A stretch of 64,000 nt of DNA. Source: Allobosea sp. (GTDB lineage Bacteria; Pseudomonadota; Alphaproteobacteria; Rhizobiales; Beijerinckiaceae). A model generated the notes under the pieces. That model had not been told where the DNA came from. It did not search any database and saw nothing but the letters and a program-made list of their open reading frames with translations. Position 1 is the stretch's first letter. Each line of letters opens with the position of its first letter. The translations under genes were made by a program, and so were the position numbers. Of this stretch, positions 52,941-61,861 are shown one piece after another. The stretch covers positions 58,391 through 122,390 of the forward strand of contig JAAEQB010000062.1 in assembly GCA_024231975.1 (NCBI GenBank). Direction: 5' to 3'.

Positions 52941-53046
52941 GCCGGGGTCAATCGCCGTTGGAACGGAAGGCGGGCATGGGCGGCGGTCTCTCCCCTCGCA
53001 TTGCCCCGTGCAGAAGCCGACCAAGCCGGCGAATTTGCGGCGGAGA

Positions 53047-53889
53047 TCAGCGCCGGCTGACGGCGAACGCGCCGGCGACGATCAGCGCCGCGCCGGCATA
53101 GGTAGTCCAGAGCGGCACTTCGTTGAAGACGAACCAGCCGAGCAGGCTCGCCCAGACCAGCGCCGTGTACTCGATCGGCGCCAGCCGTGAGGCCGGGGCG
53201 CGGGCGAAGGCCGAAGTCAGCGACAGATGCCCGGCAACGCCGAGCGCGCCGCCGCAGAGATAGGTGAAGAGGTCGCCCGCGCTCATCGGCTGGAAGACGT
53301 AATAGGCCGGCCAGGCCAGGCACAGCGCCGGCCCGGCATTCTGGAACAGCACGATGATCGCCGGGTGCTCCTTCACCGCGATCGTGCGCAGCAGGATCAG
53401 GTTGAAGGCGTAGGAGACCGCGGAGACCAGCGCTGCGGCGACGCCGAGCTCGGCGCCGGTGACGCCGCCCTGCAGGCGCGGCCAGACCATCACCAGCATG
53501 CCGGCGAGGCCGAAGCCGAGCGCCTGCAGGATGCGCCCGTCGAGCCGTTCCTTGAGGATCAGCGCCCCGAGCAGGGCGACGAAGACCGGGGCGAGGAAGG
53601 AGAGGGTCAGCGCCTCCGCCAGCGGCAGCACCGAGATCGAATAGAAGAAGCTGCCGGCGGTGACGATGACCAGCGGGATGCGGGCGCTGTTGCCGATCAG
53701 GCTCGTCCGCGTCGGCCGCTTCGGTCGCAGGACCGCGACGACGATGATCGCGCAGACCGCGCCTGCGGCGAAGCGCATGAACAGCGCCAGCAGGAACGGA
53801 TGCTGCTGCATCTGCGCCTTGATCACCGCATCCATCGCGGTGAGCAGCGCGATGCCGAGCGCGGCGCGCAGCGCTGTATTGGTGGTCAT
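53047..53889 (-). CDS. DMT superfamily transporter (EamA)
   Basis: 280 residues, about ten helices in two EamA repeats. Repeat one holds FLLALFMRFAAGAVCAIIVV and LPLAEALTLSFLAPVFVALL; repeat two begins LGVAAALVSAVSYAFNLILL and contains LAPIEYTALVWASLLGWFVF. It is close to the RarD/S-adenosylmethionine-transporter-like group; the substrate is unknown. Its start overlaps the stop of the GNAT gene by 4 bases. Confidence 0.87.
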   Translation of the reverse strand: MTTNTALRAALGIALLTAMDAVIKAQMQQHPFLLALFMRFAAGAVCAIIVVAVLRPKRPTRTSLIGNSARIPLVIVTAGSFFYSISVLPLAEALTLSFLAPVFVALLGALILKERLDGRILQALGFGLAGMLVMVWPRLQGGVTGAELGVAAALVSAVSYAFNLILLRTIAVKEHPAIIVLFQNAGPALCLAWPAYYVFQPMSAGDLFTYLCGGALGVAGHLSLTSAFARAPASRLAPIEYTALVWASLLGWFVFNEVPLWTTYAGAALIVAGAFAVSRR

Positions 53890-54386
53890 GACCGCGCCGG
53901 GGCGAGCGGCTTGCGGAAATGGTATTCCCAGGTGGAAGAGATGTCGGCGAGATAGCGCTCGCCCGGCCAGCGCACGAAGCCGAGCTTCTCGTAGAAGCGG
54001 TGGCCGCGGGCGAACTTGCTGTCCGACCAGAGCATCATCTCGCCATAACCGCCGGCCTCGGCGAAAGCGAGCGTGCGGGCGAACAGCGCCTGCGCCAGCC
54101 CGCTGCCGCGCTGGCTCGGATCGGCATAGACCTTGAACAGCTCGACCGCATTCTGGTCCGGCACCGGCACGACGGCGATCGAGCCGGCGATGCGCCCGTC
54201 CGGCCCGTCCGCGACCCAGAGCTTTCCGCCCTTTTCGGCATAGTGGCTGGCCGGGCGGCGCAGCTCCGGGAATTCCGACCAGTCGAACCAGCAGTTCGGA
54301 TACTCGGCGAAAGTCGCGGCGATCAGGGTGGCGAGCGGTTCCGAGTCGGCGTCGGTGGCGTCGCGAAGGGCGGGCAGGGCGGTCAT
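53886..54386 (-). CDS. GNAT family N-acetyltransferase
   Basis: 166 residues, single domain. LRDATDADSEPLATLIAATF, then GRIAGSIAVVPVPDQNAVEL, the acetyl-CoA loop VYADPSQRGSGLAQALFART and FYEKLGFVRWPGERYLADIS are typical. The acceptor is unknown. It is coupled by ATGA overlap to the DMT transporter downstream, so the two may act on the same compound. Confidence 0.88.
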   Translation of the reverse strand: MTALPALRDATDADSEPLATLIAATFAEYPNCWFDWSEFPELRRPASHYAEKGGKLWVADGPDGRIAGSIAVVPVPDQNAVELFKVYADPSQRGSGLAQALFARTLAFAEAGGYGEMMLWSDSKFARGHRFYEKLGFVRWPGERYLADISSTWEYHFRKPLAPARS

Positions 54387-54451
54387 GATCGATCGCTTAG
54401 GGCCAATCCTGTCCGCTGCAAAGATGGGGCGCTCGCGCTCCTGCCATGCCG

Positions 54452-55216
54452 CTATCGCAGCAATGCGAGCGCGGCGTCAGTGGTCAGCTTCAACGCTGCT
54501 GCCGCAAGCAGCAGATAGCAGGCGAAGAACAGCCGCTTCTGGTCGAGCCGCTCATGCAGCCAGCGGCCGATCCAGACGCCGATCGGCGCCGCCGGCAGCA
54601 GGGCGAGCGCGGCCCAGAGCGCCTGCGGCTGCTTCAGCCCGAGCGCCAGATAAGGCGGCAGCTTCAGCAGGTTGCCGAGCATGAAGAAGGCGATGGTCGT
54701 GCCGACGAAGGCAGTCTTGGAGAGCCCGCGCGCCAGGAGGTACATCGCGACCGGCGGCCCGCCGGCATGGGCGACGAAGGTGGTGAAGCCCGAGGCCGTT
54801 CCGGCCAGCAGGGCCAATGGCGGCGATACGGGAAGCTGGCCGGCGGGAGCGGTCCGGCCGCGCAGGAACCAGTGCGCCGTGAAGGCGAGCGTGATCACGC
54901 CGATGATCAGCGTGACGATGCGCGCATCGACGATGAGGAAGACGGCATAGCCGATCGCGATGCCGACGATCAGGCCGGGGATCAGCCAGGCGAGGTCCGG
55001 CTTCGACCAGGTCGAGACGCCGAAGCTGCCGATTGCGAAGAGGTCCATCGCGGCGATCAGCACCGCCACCATGATAGCTGCCTGCAGGGGATCGACGACG
55101 AGCGCCAGCAACGGCACGCCGAGGATGGCGAGCCCGCCGCCGAAGGCGCCCTTGCCGATGCCCATCAGCAGGGTGGTGGTCCAACCGACGAGATAGAACA
55201 TCGGATCGCCGGGCAT
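54452..55216 (-). CDS. sulfite exporter TauE/SafE family protein
   Basis: 254 residues, about eight helices. MFYLVGWTTTLLMGIGKGAF and GGGLAILGVPLLALVVDPLQ are the TauE signature, followed by AAIMVAVLIAAMDLFAIGSF, GLIVGIAIGYAVFLIVDARI and TTFVAHAGGPPVAMYLLARG. It would export sulfite or an organosulfonate. The start may be MFYL at 55201 instead of 55216. No sulfur-metabolism genes are adjacent. Confidence 0.87.
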   Translation of the reverse strand: MPGDPMFYLVGWTTTLLMGIGKGAFGGGLAILGVPLLALVVDPLQAAIMVAVLIAAMDLFAIGSFGVSTWSKPDLAWLIPGLIVGIAIGYAVFLIVDARIVTLIIGVITLAFTAHWFLRGRTAPAGQLPVSPPLALLAGTASGFTTFVAHAGGPPVAMYLLARGLSKTAFVGTTIAFFMLGNLLKLPPYLALGLKQPQALWAALALLPAAPIGVWIGRWLHERLDQKRLFFACYLLLAAAALKLTTDAALALLR

Positions 55217-55353
55217 CGGCTCAGCCTGTCGCGGCGGTGCAGAGCGAGGCCACGCCAGTTTCCGCTTGGACAGGCGCGGTTTGGCGGTTAGGCGGAATCA
55301 GCGCAGTCATGCGCGGCCGGTGCTGAGTCGGCTTGCCCCTTCGCGATGGCGTC

Positions 55354-56778
55354 ATGACCGTACTCCTGCCCTTCGTGATCAATGCCGGGCTGAATTTCGT
55401 CCTCGGACTGCTCATCGCCTATTTCCTCGGGCCCGCCGAATTCGGCCGCTACGCCATCGGCGCGGCGATGCTCGTGCTGCTCAACACCGCGCTGCTCGAC
55501 TGGATCAGGCTTTCGGCCATCCGCTTCTACTCGCAGAAGAGCCGCGAGGAACAGCCGCAGATCAGGGCGACCCTCGATGTGCTGAGCGCAGGGATCACGC
55601 TTGCCTTGTGCGGCCTCCTGGTTGCGGCGGTTGTCGCCGGCGTCGATTTTGGCCTGCCGGTCATGCTCGTCGCCGGCTCGGTGCTGGGCGGCATCTGCGC
55701 TGGCCTGTTCGACTATCATGGCGCCATCGCCCGGGCCCGCTTCCTCGATGCGGCCTATGCCCGCCTGATCATCATCAAGAACGTGCTCGCCTTGCTGCTG
55801 ATGGTCGGCGGCGCCTGGTGGACGCGCGACGCCACGGTCGTGATGTTCGGCGGCGTCCTCAGCGCCATGGCGGCCTTGCTGGCGGTACGGCGCGCGCTGG
55901 CGGACGCGCCGCTCTCCTGGTCGGCGGCGCGGCGCGATCTCGCGCTCGACTTCGCGCGCTATGCGCTGCCGATCGTCGGCGCCAACGCGATCTATTCGCT
56001 GATCCCGTTGCTCAACCGCTCGCTGCTCGCCGATAGCGACGGCTTCGCCGAGGCCGGCTATTTCTCGCTCGCCGCCGATATGGGCCTGCGCCTGTTCGGC
56101 ATGCTCGCCTCGACGCTGGAGATCGTCATGCTGCGCGAGGTGCTGCGGCTCGACGAGACCAAGGGTGAGCGCGCGGCACAGAAGCGCATCGCCGCCAATT
56201 TCGTGATCGTGCTGATGGTCTCGCTGCCGGTGGCAGCCGGCCTCTTCCTGGTGTTGCCGGCCTTCGAGGCTCTGTTGGTGCCGGTGCAATTCCACGGCCA
56301 CTTCGCTGGCTATCTGCGGCTGCTCCTGCCGGGCCTCGTCGCGCTCGCGATCTTCGCCGCCGGCATCTATCCGGTCTTTCTGCTCGGCAAGCGCACCGGC
56401 GTGGTGACGCTGGCTGCCCTCACGGGCCTCCTCGCCAATCTCGCTCTGGTCTTCGCTGCCGGTGCGCTCGGCCCGGAACGCTATGCGCTCGGCCAGACCG
56501 TCAGCTTCCTCGTGGTTCTCGCCATCACCGGCTGGGCTGGCCTGCGCTCGCTCCCGGTCTCCCCGAACTGGCGGGAGATCGGCATTATCGTTGCGGCGGT
56601 CGTCGCGATGGCGGTGGTTGTCTGGCCACTCTCCGGCCGCTTCAATCCGCTGCCCGAATTGCTGCTGCAGGCAGCGCTCGGCCTTGCGGTCTACGGCGGG
56701 CTGATGCTCGCCTTCGATGTCGCTCGCTGCCGGACGCTGCTGCGGCTCTGGCTCGCCATGCGCAGGAGCCGACGCTGA
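55354..56778 (+). CDS. polysaccharide/lipopolysaccharide flippase (Wzx/MATE-like)
   Basis: About 474 residues with 12-14 hydrophobic helices. The start PFVINAGLNFVLGLLIAYFL and GPAEFGRYAIGAAMLVLLNT, then ALPIVGANAIYSLIPLLNRS and LLPGLVALAIFAAGIYPVFL are typical of the polysaccharide-transport (PST/Wzx) group. It would flip lipid-linked saccharides in the inner membrane. A TTG at 55333 is an alternative start. No glycosyltransferase genes are adjacent; ugd lies about 3.6 kb downstream. Confidence 0.83.
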   Translation: MTVLLPFVINAGLNFVLGLLIAYFLGPAEFGRYAIGAAMLVLLNTALLDWIRLSAIRFYSQKSREEQPQIRATLDVLSAGITLALCGLLVAAVVAGVDFGLPVMLVAGSVLGGICAGLFDYHGAIARARFLDAAYARLIIIKNVLALLLMVGGAWWTRDATVVMFGGVLSAMAALLAVRRALADAPLSWSAARRDLALDFARYALPIVGANAIYSLIPLLNRSLLADSDGFAEAGYFSLAADMGLRLFGMLASTLEIVMLREVLRLDETKGERAAQKRIAANFVIVLMVSLPVAAGLFLVLPAFEALLVPVQFHGHFAGYLRLLLPGLVALAIFAAGIYPVFLLGKRTGVVTLAALTGLLANLALVFAAGALGPERYALGQTVSFLVVLAITGWAGLRSLPVSPNWREIGIIVAAVVAMAVVVWPLSGRFNPLPELLLQAALGLAVYGGLMLAFDVARCRTLLRLWLAMRRSRR

Positions 56779-56944
56779 CGGGGCGTGAACCCTGCGTTTA
56801 CCGCGTTTGCTCGGGGATCGCTAAGGTTAATCCCGGGAATTCGAGTGATTAAGCGAGTTTCGGGAGCGATAGAGTCAACGATTCACCATTCATTTCAACG
56901 CATCGCCTCACGCTTCCCGCCAGTTGCGTCAAGAGAGTTGCGTC

Positions 56945-57757
56945 ATGCGTCCGCTCTATCTCGTTCCCCTCGCCGTGCTCGGCGGCGTGCTGCTGTCGGC
57001 TCAGGCCAATGCCGAGACCTATTGGCGCCCGGCCGATCCGATGGTCACGCATTCGGCCGGCCGCGGCCAATATGGCGGCGGCTTCATCGAGATGATGATG
57101 ACCGGCCGGGACCCGACCGACTATGGCCGGGGCGGGGCGGTCTACAACCGGCCGCAGCGTGGCGCCTATGGCCAGCAGCCGGCGACGCGCCGCCTCTCGG
57201 ACTATGAGGCGCCGGTGCCGATCCAGGGCGATCCGATGGAGCCGCGCCGCGAGCGCCGCTCCGCCGCGCTCGGCGAGCCGATCCCGGCCGAGCGGCCGAT
57301 CGCGCGCACGCTCGATCCGCGCTTCCAGAAGCAGGAAGTCGCCTATGACGGCCCGCACAAGCCGGGCACCATCGTCATCGATACGCCGCGCCGCTTCCTC
57401 TTCCTGGTCCAGCCCGGCGGCCGCGCCCTGCGCTACGGCATCGGCGTCGGCCGCCCCGGCTTCGAATGGGCCGGCATGAAGGCGGTCACCCGCAAGGCGG
57501 AATGGCCGAGCTGGACGCCGCCGGCCGAGATGCTGAAGCGCCGGCCCGACCTGCCGCGCTTCATGACGGGCGGTCCCGAGAACCCGCTCGGCGCCCGCGC
57601 TCTCTATCTCGGTTCCTCGCTCTACCGCATCCATGGCACCAACGAGCCGAACACCATCGGCCAGGCGGTCTCCTCCGGTTGCATCCGCATGAACAACGAG
57701 GATGTGATCGACCTCTACGAGCGTGTCCGGGTCGGCGCCAAGGTCTTCGTGATCTGA
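56945..57757 (+). CDS. L,D-transpeptidase (YkuD domain)
   Basis: 270 residues. Signal peptide: MRPLYLVPLAVLGGVLLSAQ with cleavage at ANA-ET. The low-complexity middle is followed by the YkuD domain: GTIVIDTPRRFLFLVQPGGR, RYGIGVGRPGFEWAGMKAVT, YRIHGTNEPNTIGQAVSSG and the catalytic cysteine in SSGCIRMNNEDVIDLYERV. It crosslinks peptidoglycan 3-3 or attaches proteins. A similar enzyme is at 61862-62617. A hairpin follows at 57784-57811. Confidence 0.93.
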   Translation: MRPLYLVPLAVLGGVLLSAQANAETYWRPADPMVTHSAGRGQYGGGFIEMMMTGRDPTDYGRGGAVYNRPQRGAYGQQPATRRLSDYEAPVPIQGDPMEPRRERRSAALGEPIPAERPIARTLDPRFQKQEVAYDGPHKPGTIVIDTPRRFLFLVQPGGRALRYGIGVGRPGFEWAGMKAVTRKAEWPSWTPPAEMLKRRPDLPRFMTGGPENPLGARALYLGSSLYRIHGTNEPNTIGQAVSSGCIRMNNEDVIDLYERVRVGAKVFVI

Positions 57758-57783
57758 GGCCTGTCGCAAATCGCTGGACGGAA

Positions 57784-57811
57784 GGGGCCCGCCTGTCGCC
57801 AGGCGGGCCCC
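57784..57811. terminator. terminator-like hairpin after the first L,D-transpeptidase
   Basis: GGGGCCCGCCT (57784-57794), loop GTCGCC, AGGCGGGCCCC (57801-57811), then CGTCGTTTCAGG-like sequence. A near-identical hairpin with the same loop and 3' flank is at 59383-59408. There is no long T run, so termination may be partial. It lies between convergent genes and may serve both. Confidence 0.7.
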
Positions 57812-57836
57812 GTCGTTTCAGGAGCGGGCGGGGCGT

Positions 57837-58820
57837 TCACTCGGGCGCAGCAGTGTCCGCCGCCCGCGCCATCGTCATCGCCGCCATGGCCGTGCCAGCC
57901 GCGTTCGCTGCACGCAGGCCGCCGCGGATGGCGTCGATCACGGCGCGGAGCGACGGCGCCATTTGCCGCTGGGCCGGATAGCACAGGTAGTAGCCGGGGA
58001 AGGGCGCAGACCAGGCCTCGAGCAGCGGGACGAGGCGGCCCTCAGTGATGTGGGGCGCGATCAATTGCTGGCTGGCGAATGCGATGCCGACCCCGTCGAC
58101 GGCCGCCTGCACCCCGAAGTCCTTCCTGTTGGAGATCAGGGGGCCATCGACGGCGACCTCGAACCATTTGCCGTTTTCCATGAACTCCCATTTGTACGGC
58201 GTCTTCTGCCCCAGCCAGCGCCAGCAGATGCAGCGATGGGCGAGAAGGTCTCGCGGATGGGCCGGAGTCCCGTGCCGGGCGAGATAGTCGGGCGAGGCCA
58301 CCGCGGTCTGGCGCAGCTCCGGGCCGAGTTTCACGGCGATAAGGTCCTTGTCGATCACCTCCCCGAGCCGGATGGCGACGTCATAGCCTTCCGCGACGAT
58401 GTTCACGACGGCATCGTCGAGGGTGATGTCGAGCGCGACCTGCGGATAGGCATCGCTGAACGCCCGCAGGATCGGGGTCAGGTGGATGTCCGCCGCCCCT
58501 GGGAAGCAGTGTATCCGCACGGTCCCGGCGGGATTGGCGCGGCGCTCGCGGGTCTCGCCCAGCGCCTCCGCCAGCTCCTCGACGGCGGGCCGCACCCGTT
58601 CATACAGCTTGGCCCCCGCCTCGGTAAGCGAGACGCTGCGGGTGGTGCGGTTGAACAGGCTGAGCCCGACCCGCTCCTCAAGCGCGCGGACCATCTGGCT
58701 CAACGCCGAGGATGATACTCCGAGCCTTTCGGCCGCCCGGCTGAAGTTCAACGAGCCGGCGACCGCCACGAAGGCTCGGAGCTGGTTGAAGTCTCCGGCA
58801 GACAAAAGGGACGGGTTCAT
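57837..58820 (-). CDS. LysR family transcriptional regulator
   Basis: 327 residues. Helix-turn-helix at about 9-68: FNQLRAFVAVAGSLNFSRAA, SSALSQMVRALEERVGLSLF. The effector domain includes VALDITLDDAVVNIVAEGYD and RLGEVIDKDLIAVKLGPELR. The C-terminus has an alanine-rich extension of about 25 residues. It is divergent from the small 58933-59328 gene (112 bases), which it probably controls. Confidence 0.92.
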   Translation of the reverse strand: MNPSLLSAGDFNQLRAFVAVAGSLNFSRAAERLGVSSSALSQMVRALEERVGLSLFNRTTRSVSLTEAGAKLYERVRPAVEELAEALGETRERRANPAGTVRIHCFPGAADIHLTPILRAFSDAYPQVALDITLDDAVVNIVAEGYDVAIRLGEVIDKDLIAVKLGPELRQTAVASPDYLARHGTPAHPRDLLAHRCICWRWLGQKTPYKWEFMENGKWFEVAVDGPLISNRKDFGVQAAVDGVGIAFASQQLIAPHITEGRLVPLLEAWSAPFPGYYLCYPAQRQMAPSLRAVIDAIRGGLRAANAAGTAMAAMTMARAADTAAPE

Positions 58821-58932
58821 GATCGTCTCGATTGCTTAGCTCAGCTTATAAAGCTGATTAGAGTGTGCATATTAAAAAATCCACCCGCTCATATTTATAC
58901 TCTGTTGGATACTGAAACTGAAGGAAATCATA

Positions 58933-59328
58933 ATGACGCCACAAGCTATGCCCTCGGTGGCAAATATAGATGAGCTGGTCGCTTTGACAAAAACCTATTT
59001 CGATGCTGTCTATGCGATGGATGCCGACAGCTTTGCGGCCATCTTCGATCCTGCCGCCTTTGTCACCCGGCGCGGTGATGGCAACAGCGTAGTGGTCACT
59101 CCTGTTGCCGCCTGGCTCGATATGGTCCGGAGCCTGACGTCTCCGCGGGATGCGGGCAGCGTGCGCGCCGACCAGATCCTCTCCATCGCCGTGACCCGCG
59201 ACATGGCGCTGCTCAAGTTGCGCGTGCGGATTCCGCCTCGCGAAATGACCGACCTGCTGTCTTGCTTTTATCTCAACGGGCGCTGGCAGATCGTCCAGAA
59301 GGTGTTCATCGCCGAGACGTTGGCCTGA
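58933..59328 (+). CDS. nuclear transport factor 2-like family protein (SnoaL/lumazine-binding type)
   Basis: 131 residues. LVALTKTYFDAVYAMDADSF is the usual NTF2/SnoaL opening, with FDPAAFVTRRGDGN and the closing DLLSCFYLNGRWQIVQKVFI. The fold is a cone-shaped barrel that binds small ligands or works as an isomerase/hydrolase; many small members sit beside LysR regulators. AAGGAA is at 58921-58926 ahead of the ATG. A hairpin follows the stop. Confidence 0.82.
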   Translation: MTPQAMPSVANIDELVALTKTYFDAVYAMDADSFAAIFDPAAFVTRRGDGNSVVVTPVAAWLDMVRSLTSPRDAGSVRADQILSIAVTRDMALLKLRVRIPPREMTDLLSCFYLNGRWQIVQKVFIAETLA

Positions 59329-59382
59329 AGGCTCTGCCATCGGCCGCCACCGGCGCCTCGTCCGCCGTTCCTCTGAGACAAA

Positions 59383-59408
59383 AGGCCCGCCTGTCGCCAG
59401 GCGGGCCT
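59383..59408. terminator. terminator-like hairpin, copy of the one at 57784
   Basis: AGGCCCGCCT (59383-59392), loop GTCGCC, AGGCGGGCCT (59399-59408), then TCGTCGTTTCAGG-type sequence shared with the other copy. It lies between the convergent NTF2-like and DUF2076 genes. Confidence 0.7.
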
Positions 59409-59434
59409 CGTCGTTTCAGGGGACTGCGCGGCGC

Positions 59435-60247
59435 TCAGGCCCAGTCGTCGTCGCCACCGCCCGAGCCGTCGTCATAGCTGCCATCGTCATAATTGGCGTC
59501 CTGGTATGTCGGCTCCTGATAGGCCTGCTGCGGTTCCGCCGCCGGCTGCTGGTCGGCAGCCGTCTGCGTATCCTTCGAGGCCTCATTGGTCTGCGAGGCG
59601 TCCTTGTTCTGCGCCGTGCTCGCTTCGGCCGGCTTGGCCTCGCTTGTGCTCGCCGCACTCTTGTTGCCGCCGAGCGCGTTCATCAGCATGTTGCCGGCGA
59701 CCATGCCGCCGGCGACGCCAGCCGCCGTTGTCAGCGCGCTCGCCATGAAGCCGCCGCCGCGGGCCGGAGCCTGCGGCTGGGCCGGCTGGTTCTGCCAGGA
59801 GCCGGGGGCAGGGGCCGCGCCCATGCCTTGCTGCGGGGCCATGCCCTGCTGCGGCGCTGCGGCCTGGCTGCCCCAGGGCGGCGAAGCCGGCTGCGGCGCA
59901 GCGCGCTGCGGGAAGGACGGCACCGAGCCGGACCGAGCCGGCTGGCCGCCGCCGCCGAAGATGCCCGACAGGAAACCGCCGGACTGTTGAGCCGGGGCAG
60001 GGGCCGGCGCGGGCGGCTGGCTGCGCAGACGCTCGATCTCGGCCTGCAACTGGTCAATCTGGCCTTGCAGACTGGTGAGCGCCTGCTCCTGCACATAGAC
60101 CGACTGCGCCATCGCATAGACGGCATAGGGCTGTTCGCGCAGCCGGTCGGCGATGTAGCGCTCAGCCTCGGGGTCGCGGGGCTGGTTTTCCGCCTGGCGC
60201 AGGCGATCGAAAATCCCGGCGATCACGTCGCGTTCTTGCGGCGTCAT
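59435..60247 (-). CDS. DUF2076 domain protein
   Basis: 270 residues from the ATG at 60247, chosen because AGGAG is 6 bases upstream; an ATG two codons earlier abuts that site. The N-terminal helical domain has MTPQERDVIAGIFDRLRQAE and PYAVYAMAQSVYVQEQALTS, with a coiled coil (LQGQIDQLQAEIERLRSQ). Then come long Pro/Gln/Gly-rich regions, a hydrophobic GGGFMASALTTAAGVAGGMV segment and an acidic tail ending YDDGSGGGDDDWA. This is the DUF2076 family, of unknown function, common in alphaproteobacteria. A hairpin (60269-60286) sits in its leader. Confidence 0.9.
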   Translation of the reverse strand: MTPQERDVIAGIFDRLRQAENQPRDPEAERYIADRLREQPYAVYAMAQSVYVQEQALTSLQGQIDQLQAEIERLRSQPPAPAPAPAQQSGGFLSGIFGGGGQPARSGSVPSFPQRAAPQPASPPWGSQAAAPQQGMAPQQGMGAAPAPGSWQNQPAQPQAPARGGGFMASALTTAAGVAGGMVAGNMLMNALGGNKSAASTSEAKPAEASTAQNKDASQTNEASKDTQTAADQQPAAEPQQAYQEPTYQDANYDDGSYDDGSGGGDDDWA

Positions 60248-60368
60248 CGTCATCTCCTCTCATGGTGGACAGGGCGGTCGCCCTGTCGCCACGAAAGGTG
60301 GTGACGGCTTATGACGCTATCAAGGCGATGGCCCGGCGCCTTTCTGTCGCGCCGCCGCGGGCGGTGCT

Positions 60369-61673
60369 TCAGGCATTCCCGACATTGACATAGGTGAAGC
60401 CGCGCTCGCGCATCTCGCTGGAGCGGTAGATGTTGCGCAGGTCGATGACGACGGGATGCCGCAACGCCGCCTTGACCCGGTCGAGGTCGAGAGCGCGGAA
60501 GGCATCCCATTCCGTGACGATCACCAGCGCGTCCGCCCCGTCGAGGCAGGAATAGGCGTCGGGCGCGTAGGCGATCTCGGGCATCAAGGTCTTGGCGCTC
60601 GCCATCGCCTCTGGGTCATAGGCGGTGATCTCGGCGCCGGCATCGAGCAGCGCGGTGACGATCGCCAGCGAGGGCGCCTCGCGCATGTCGTCGGTGTTCG
60701 GCTTGAAGGCGAGGCCGAGGAGGGCGATGCGCTTGCCCCGCACCGAGCCGCCGCAGGCGGCGATGACCTTGCGCGCCATCGCCCGCTTGCGCTGGTCGTT
60801 GACCGCGACGACGGTCTCGACCAGGCGCAAGGGGCTTTCCATGTCCTGCGCCGTCTTGATCAGGGCGAGCGTATCCTTCGGGAAGCAGGAGCCGCCATAG
60901 CCGGGTCCGGCATGCAGGAACTTGCCGCCGATGCGGTTGTCTAGGCCGATGCCGCGCGCGACCTCCTGGACATTGGCGCCGACCCGCTCGCACAGGTCCG
61001 CCATCTCGTTGATGAAGGTGATCTTGGTCGCCAGGAAGGCATTGCCGGCGTACTTGATCAGCTCGGAAGTCCGCCGCGCGGTGAACAGCAGCGGTGCGGC
61101 ATTGAGATAGAGCGGCCGGTAGAGGTCCTCCATCACCTTGCGGGCGCGGTCGTCCTCGGTGCCGATCACGATCCGGTCCGGCCGCTTGAAATCGGCGATC
61201 GCCGCGCCTTCGCGCAGGAATTCCGGATTGGAGACCACGGCAAAATCGGCATCCGGGCGTGTTTCGCGCATGATCCGCTCGACCTCGTCGCCGGTGCCGA
61301 CCGGCACGGTCGACTTGGTGACGACGACGGTGAAGCCGTCGATCGCCGCAACGACGTCGCGCGCCGCCTGGTGGACATAGGACAGGTCGGCATGGCCGTC
61401 GCCGCGGCGCGAGGGGGTGCCGACCGCGATGAAGACGGCATCGGCCGCCGCGACCGGCCCGGCAAGCTCGGTGGTGAAGGAGAGCCGCCCGGCGCGGACA
61501 TTGTTGGCGACGAGGTCGTCGAGGCCGGGTTCGTAGATCGGGATTTCGCCGCGCTTCAGGGCGGCGATCTTGCCCGCGTCGGTGTCGACGCAGGTCACCT
61601 CATGGCCGAAGTCGGCGAAGCAGGCTCCGGAGACCAGGCCGACATAGCCTGAACCGATCATCGTCACGCGCAT
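60369..61673 (-). CDS. ugd: UDP-glucose 6-dehydrogenase
   Basis: 434 residues. The N-terminal Rossmann fold has IGSGYVGLVSGACFADFGHE and later GEIPIYEPGLDDLV, then VAVGTPSRRGDGHADLSYV-like sequence and KSTVPVGTGDEVERIM. The catalytic cysteine is in GPGYGGSCFPKDTLALIKTA (near residue 260). The C-terminal domain has LLGLAFKPNTDDMREAPSLA and GADALVIVTEWDAF. It makes UDP-glucuronate for polysaccharide or lipid A-type modification. It is followed 121 bases later by the DUF2076 gene. Confidence 0.95.
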   Translation of the reverse strand: MRVTMIGSGYVGLVSGACFADFGHEVTCVDTDAGKIAALKRGEIPIYEPGLDDLVANNVRAGRLSFTTELAGPVAAADAVFIAVGTPSRRGDGHADLSYVHQAARDVVAAIDGFTVVVTKSTVPVGTGDEVERIMRETRPDADFAVVSNPEFLREGAAIADFKRPDRIVIGTEDDRARKVMEDLYRPLYLNAAPLLFTARRTSELIKYAGNAFLATKITFINEMADLCERVGANVQEVARGIGLDNRIGGKFLHAGPGYGGSCFPKDTLALIKTAQDMESPLRLVETVVAVNDQRKRAMARKVIAACGGSVRGKRIALLGLAFKPNTDDMREAPSLAIVTALLDAGAEITAYDPEAMASAKTLMPEIAYAPDAYSCLDGADALVIVTEWDAFRALDLDRVKAALRHPVVIDLRNIYRSSEMRERGFTYVNVGNA

Positions 61674-61801
61674 CTGGCGGTCTCATCGTCTCGTCGGCGG
61701 GCTGCCGACCGGCAGGGCGTAGCGCAAAACCGCGTCGAGGCAAATCGCAGTCGCCCGGGGCTGGCGGAGTAGCCCGATCTGGCGAAGGGACCATGACGGC
61801 A

Positions 61802-61829
61802 AGAAAAAGGGCGGCTGCGAGCCGCCCTT
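61802..61829 (-). terminator. intrinsic terminator after the second L,D-transpeptidase
   Basis: On the minus strand AAGGGCGGCT pairs with AGCCGCCCTT (plus positions 61820-61829 and 61807-61816) across a three-base loop and is followed by TTTCTT. Canonical rho-independent terminator, about 33 bases past the stop. Confidence 0.92.
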
Positions 61830-61861
61830 CGTGAAGAAGCCGGTTGGTCCGCTGCGAGCCC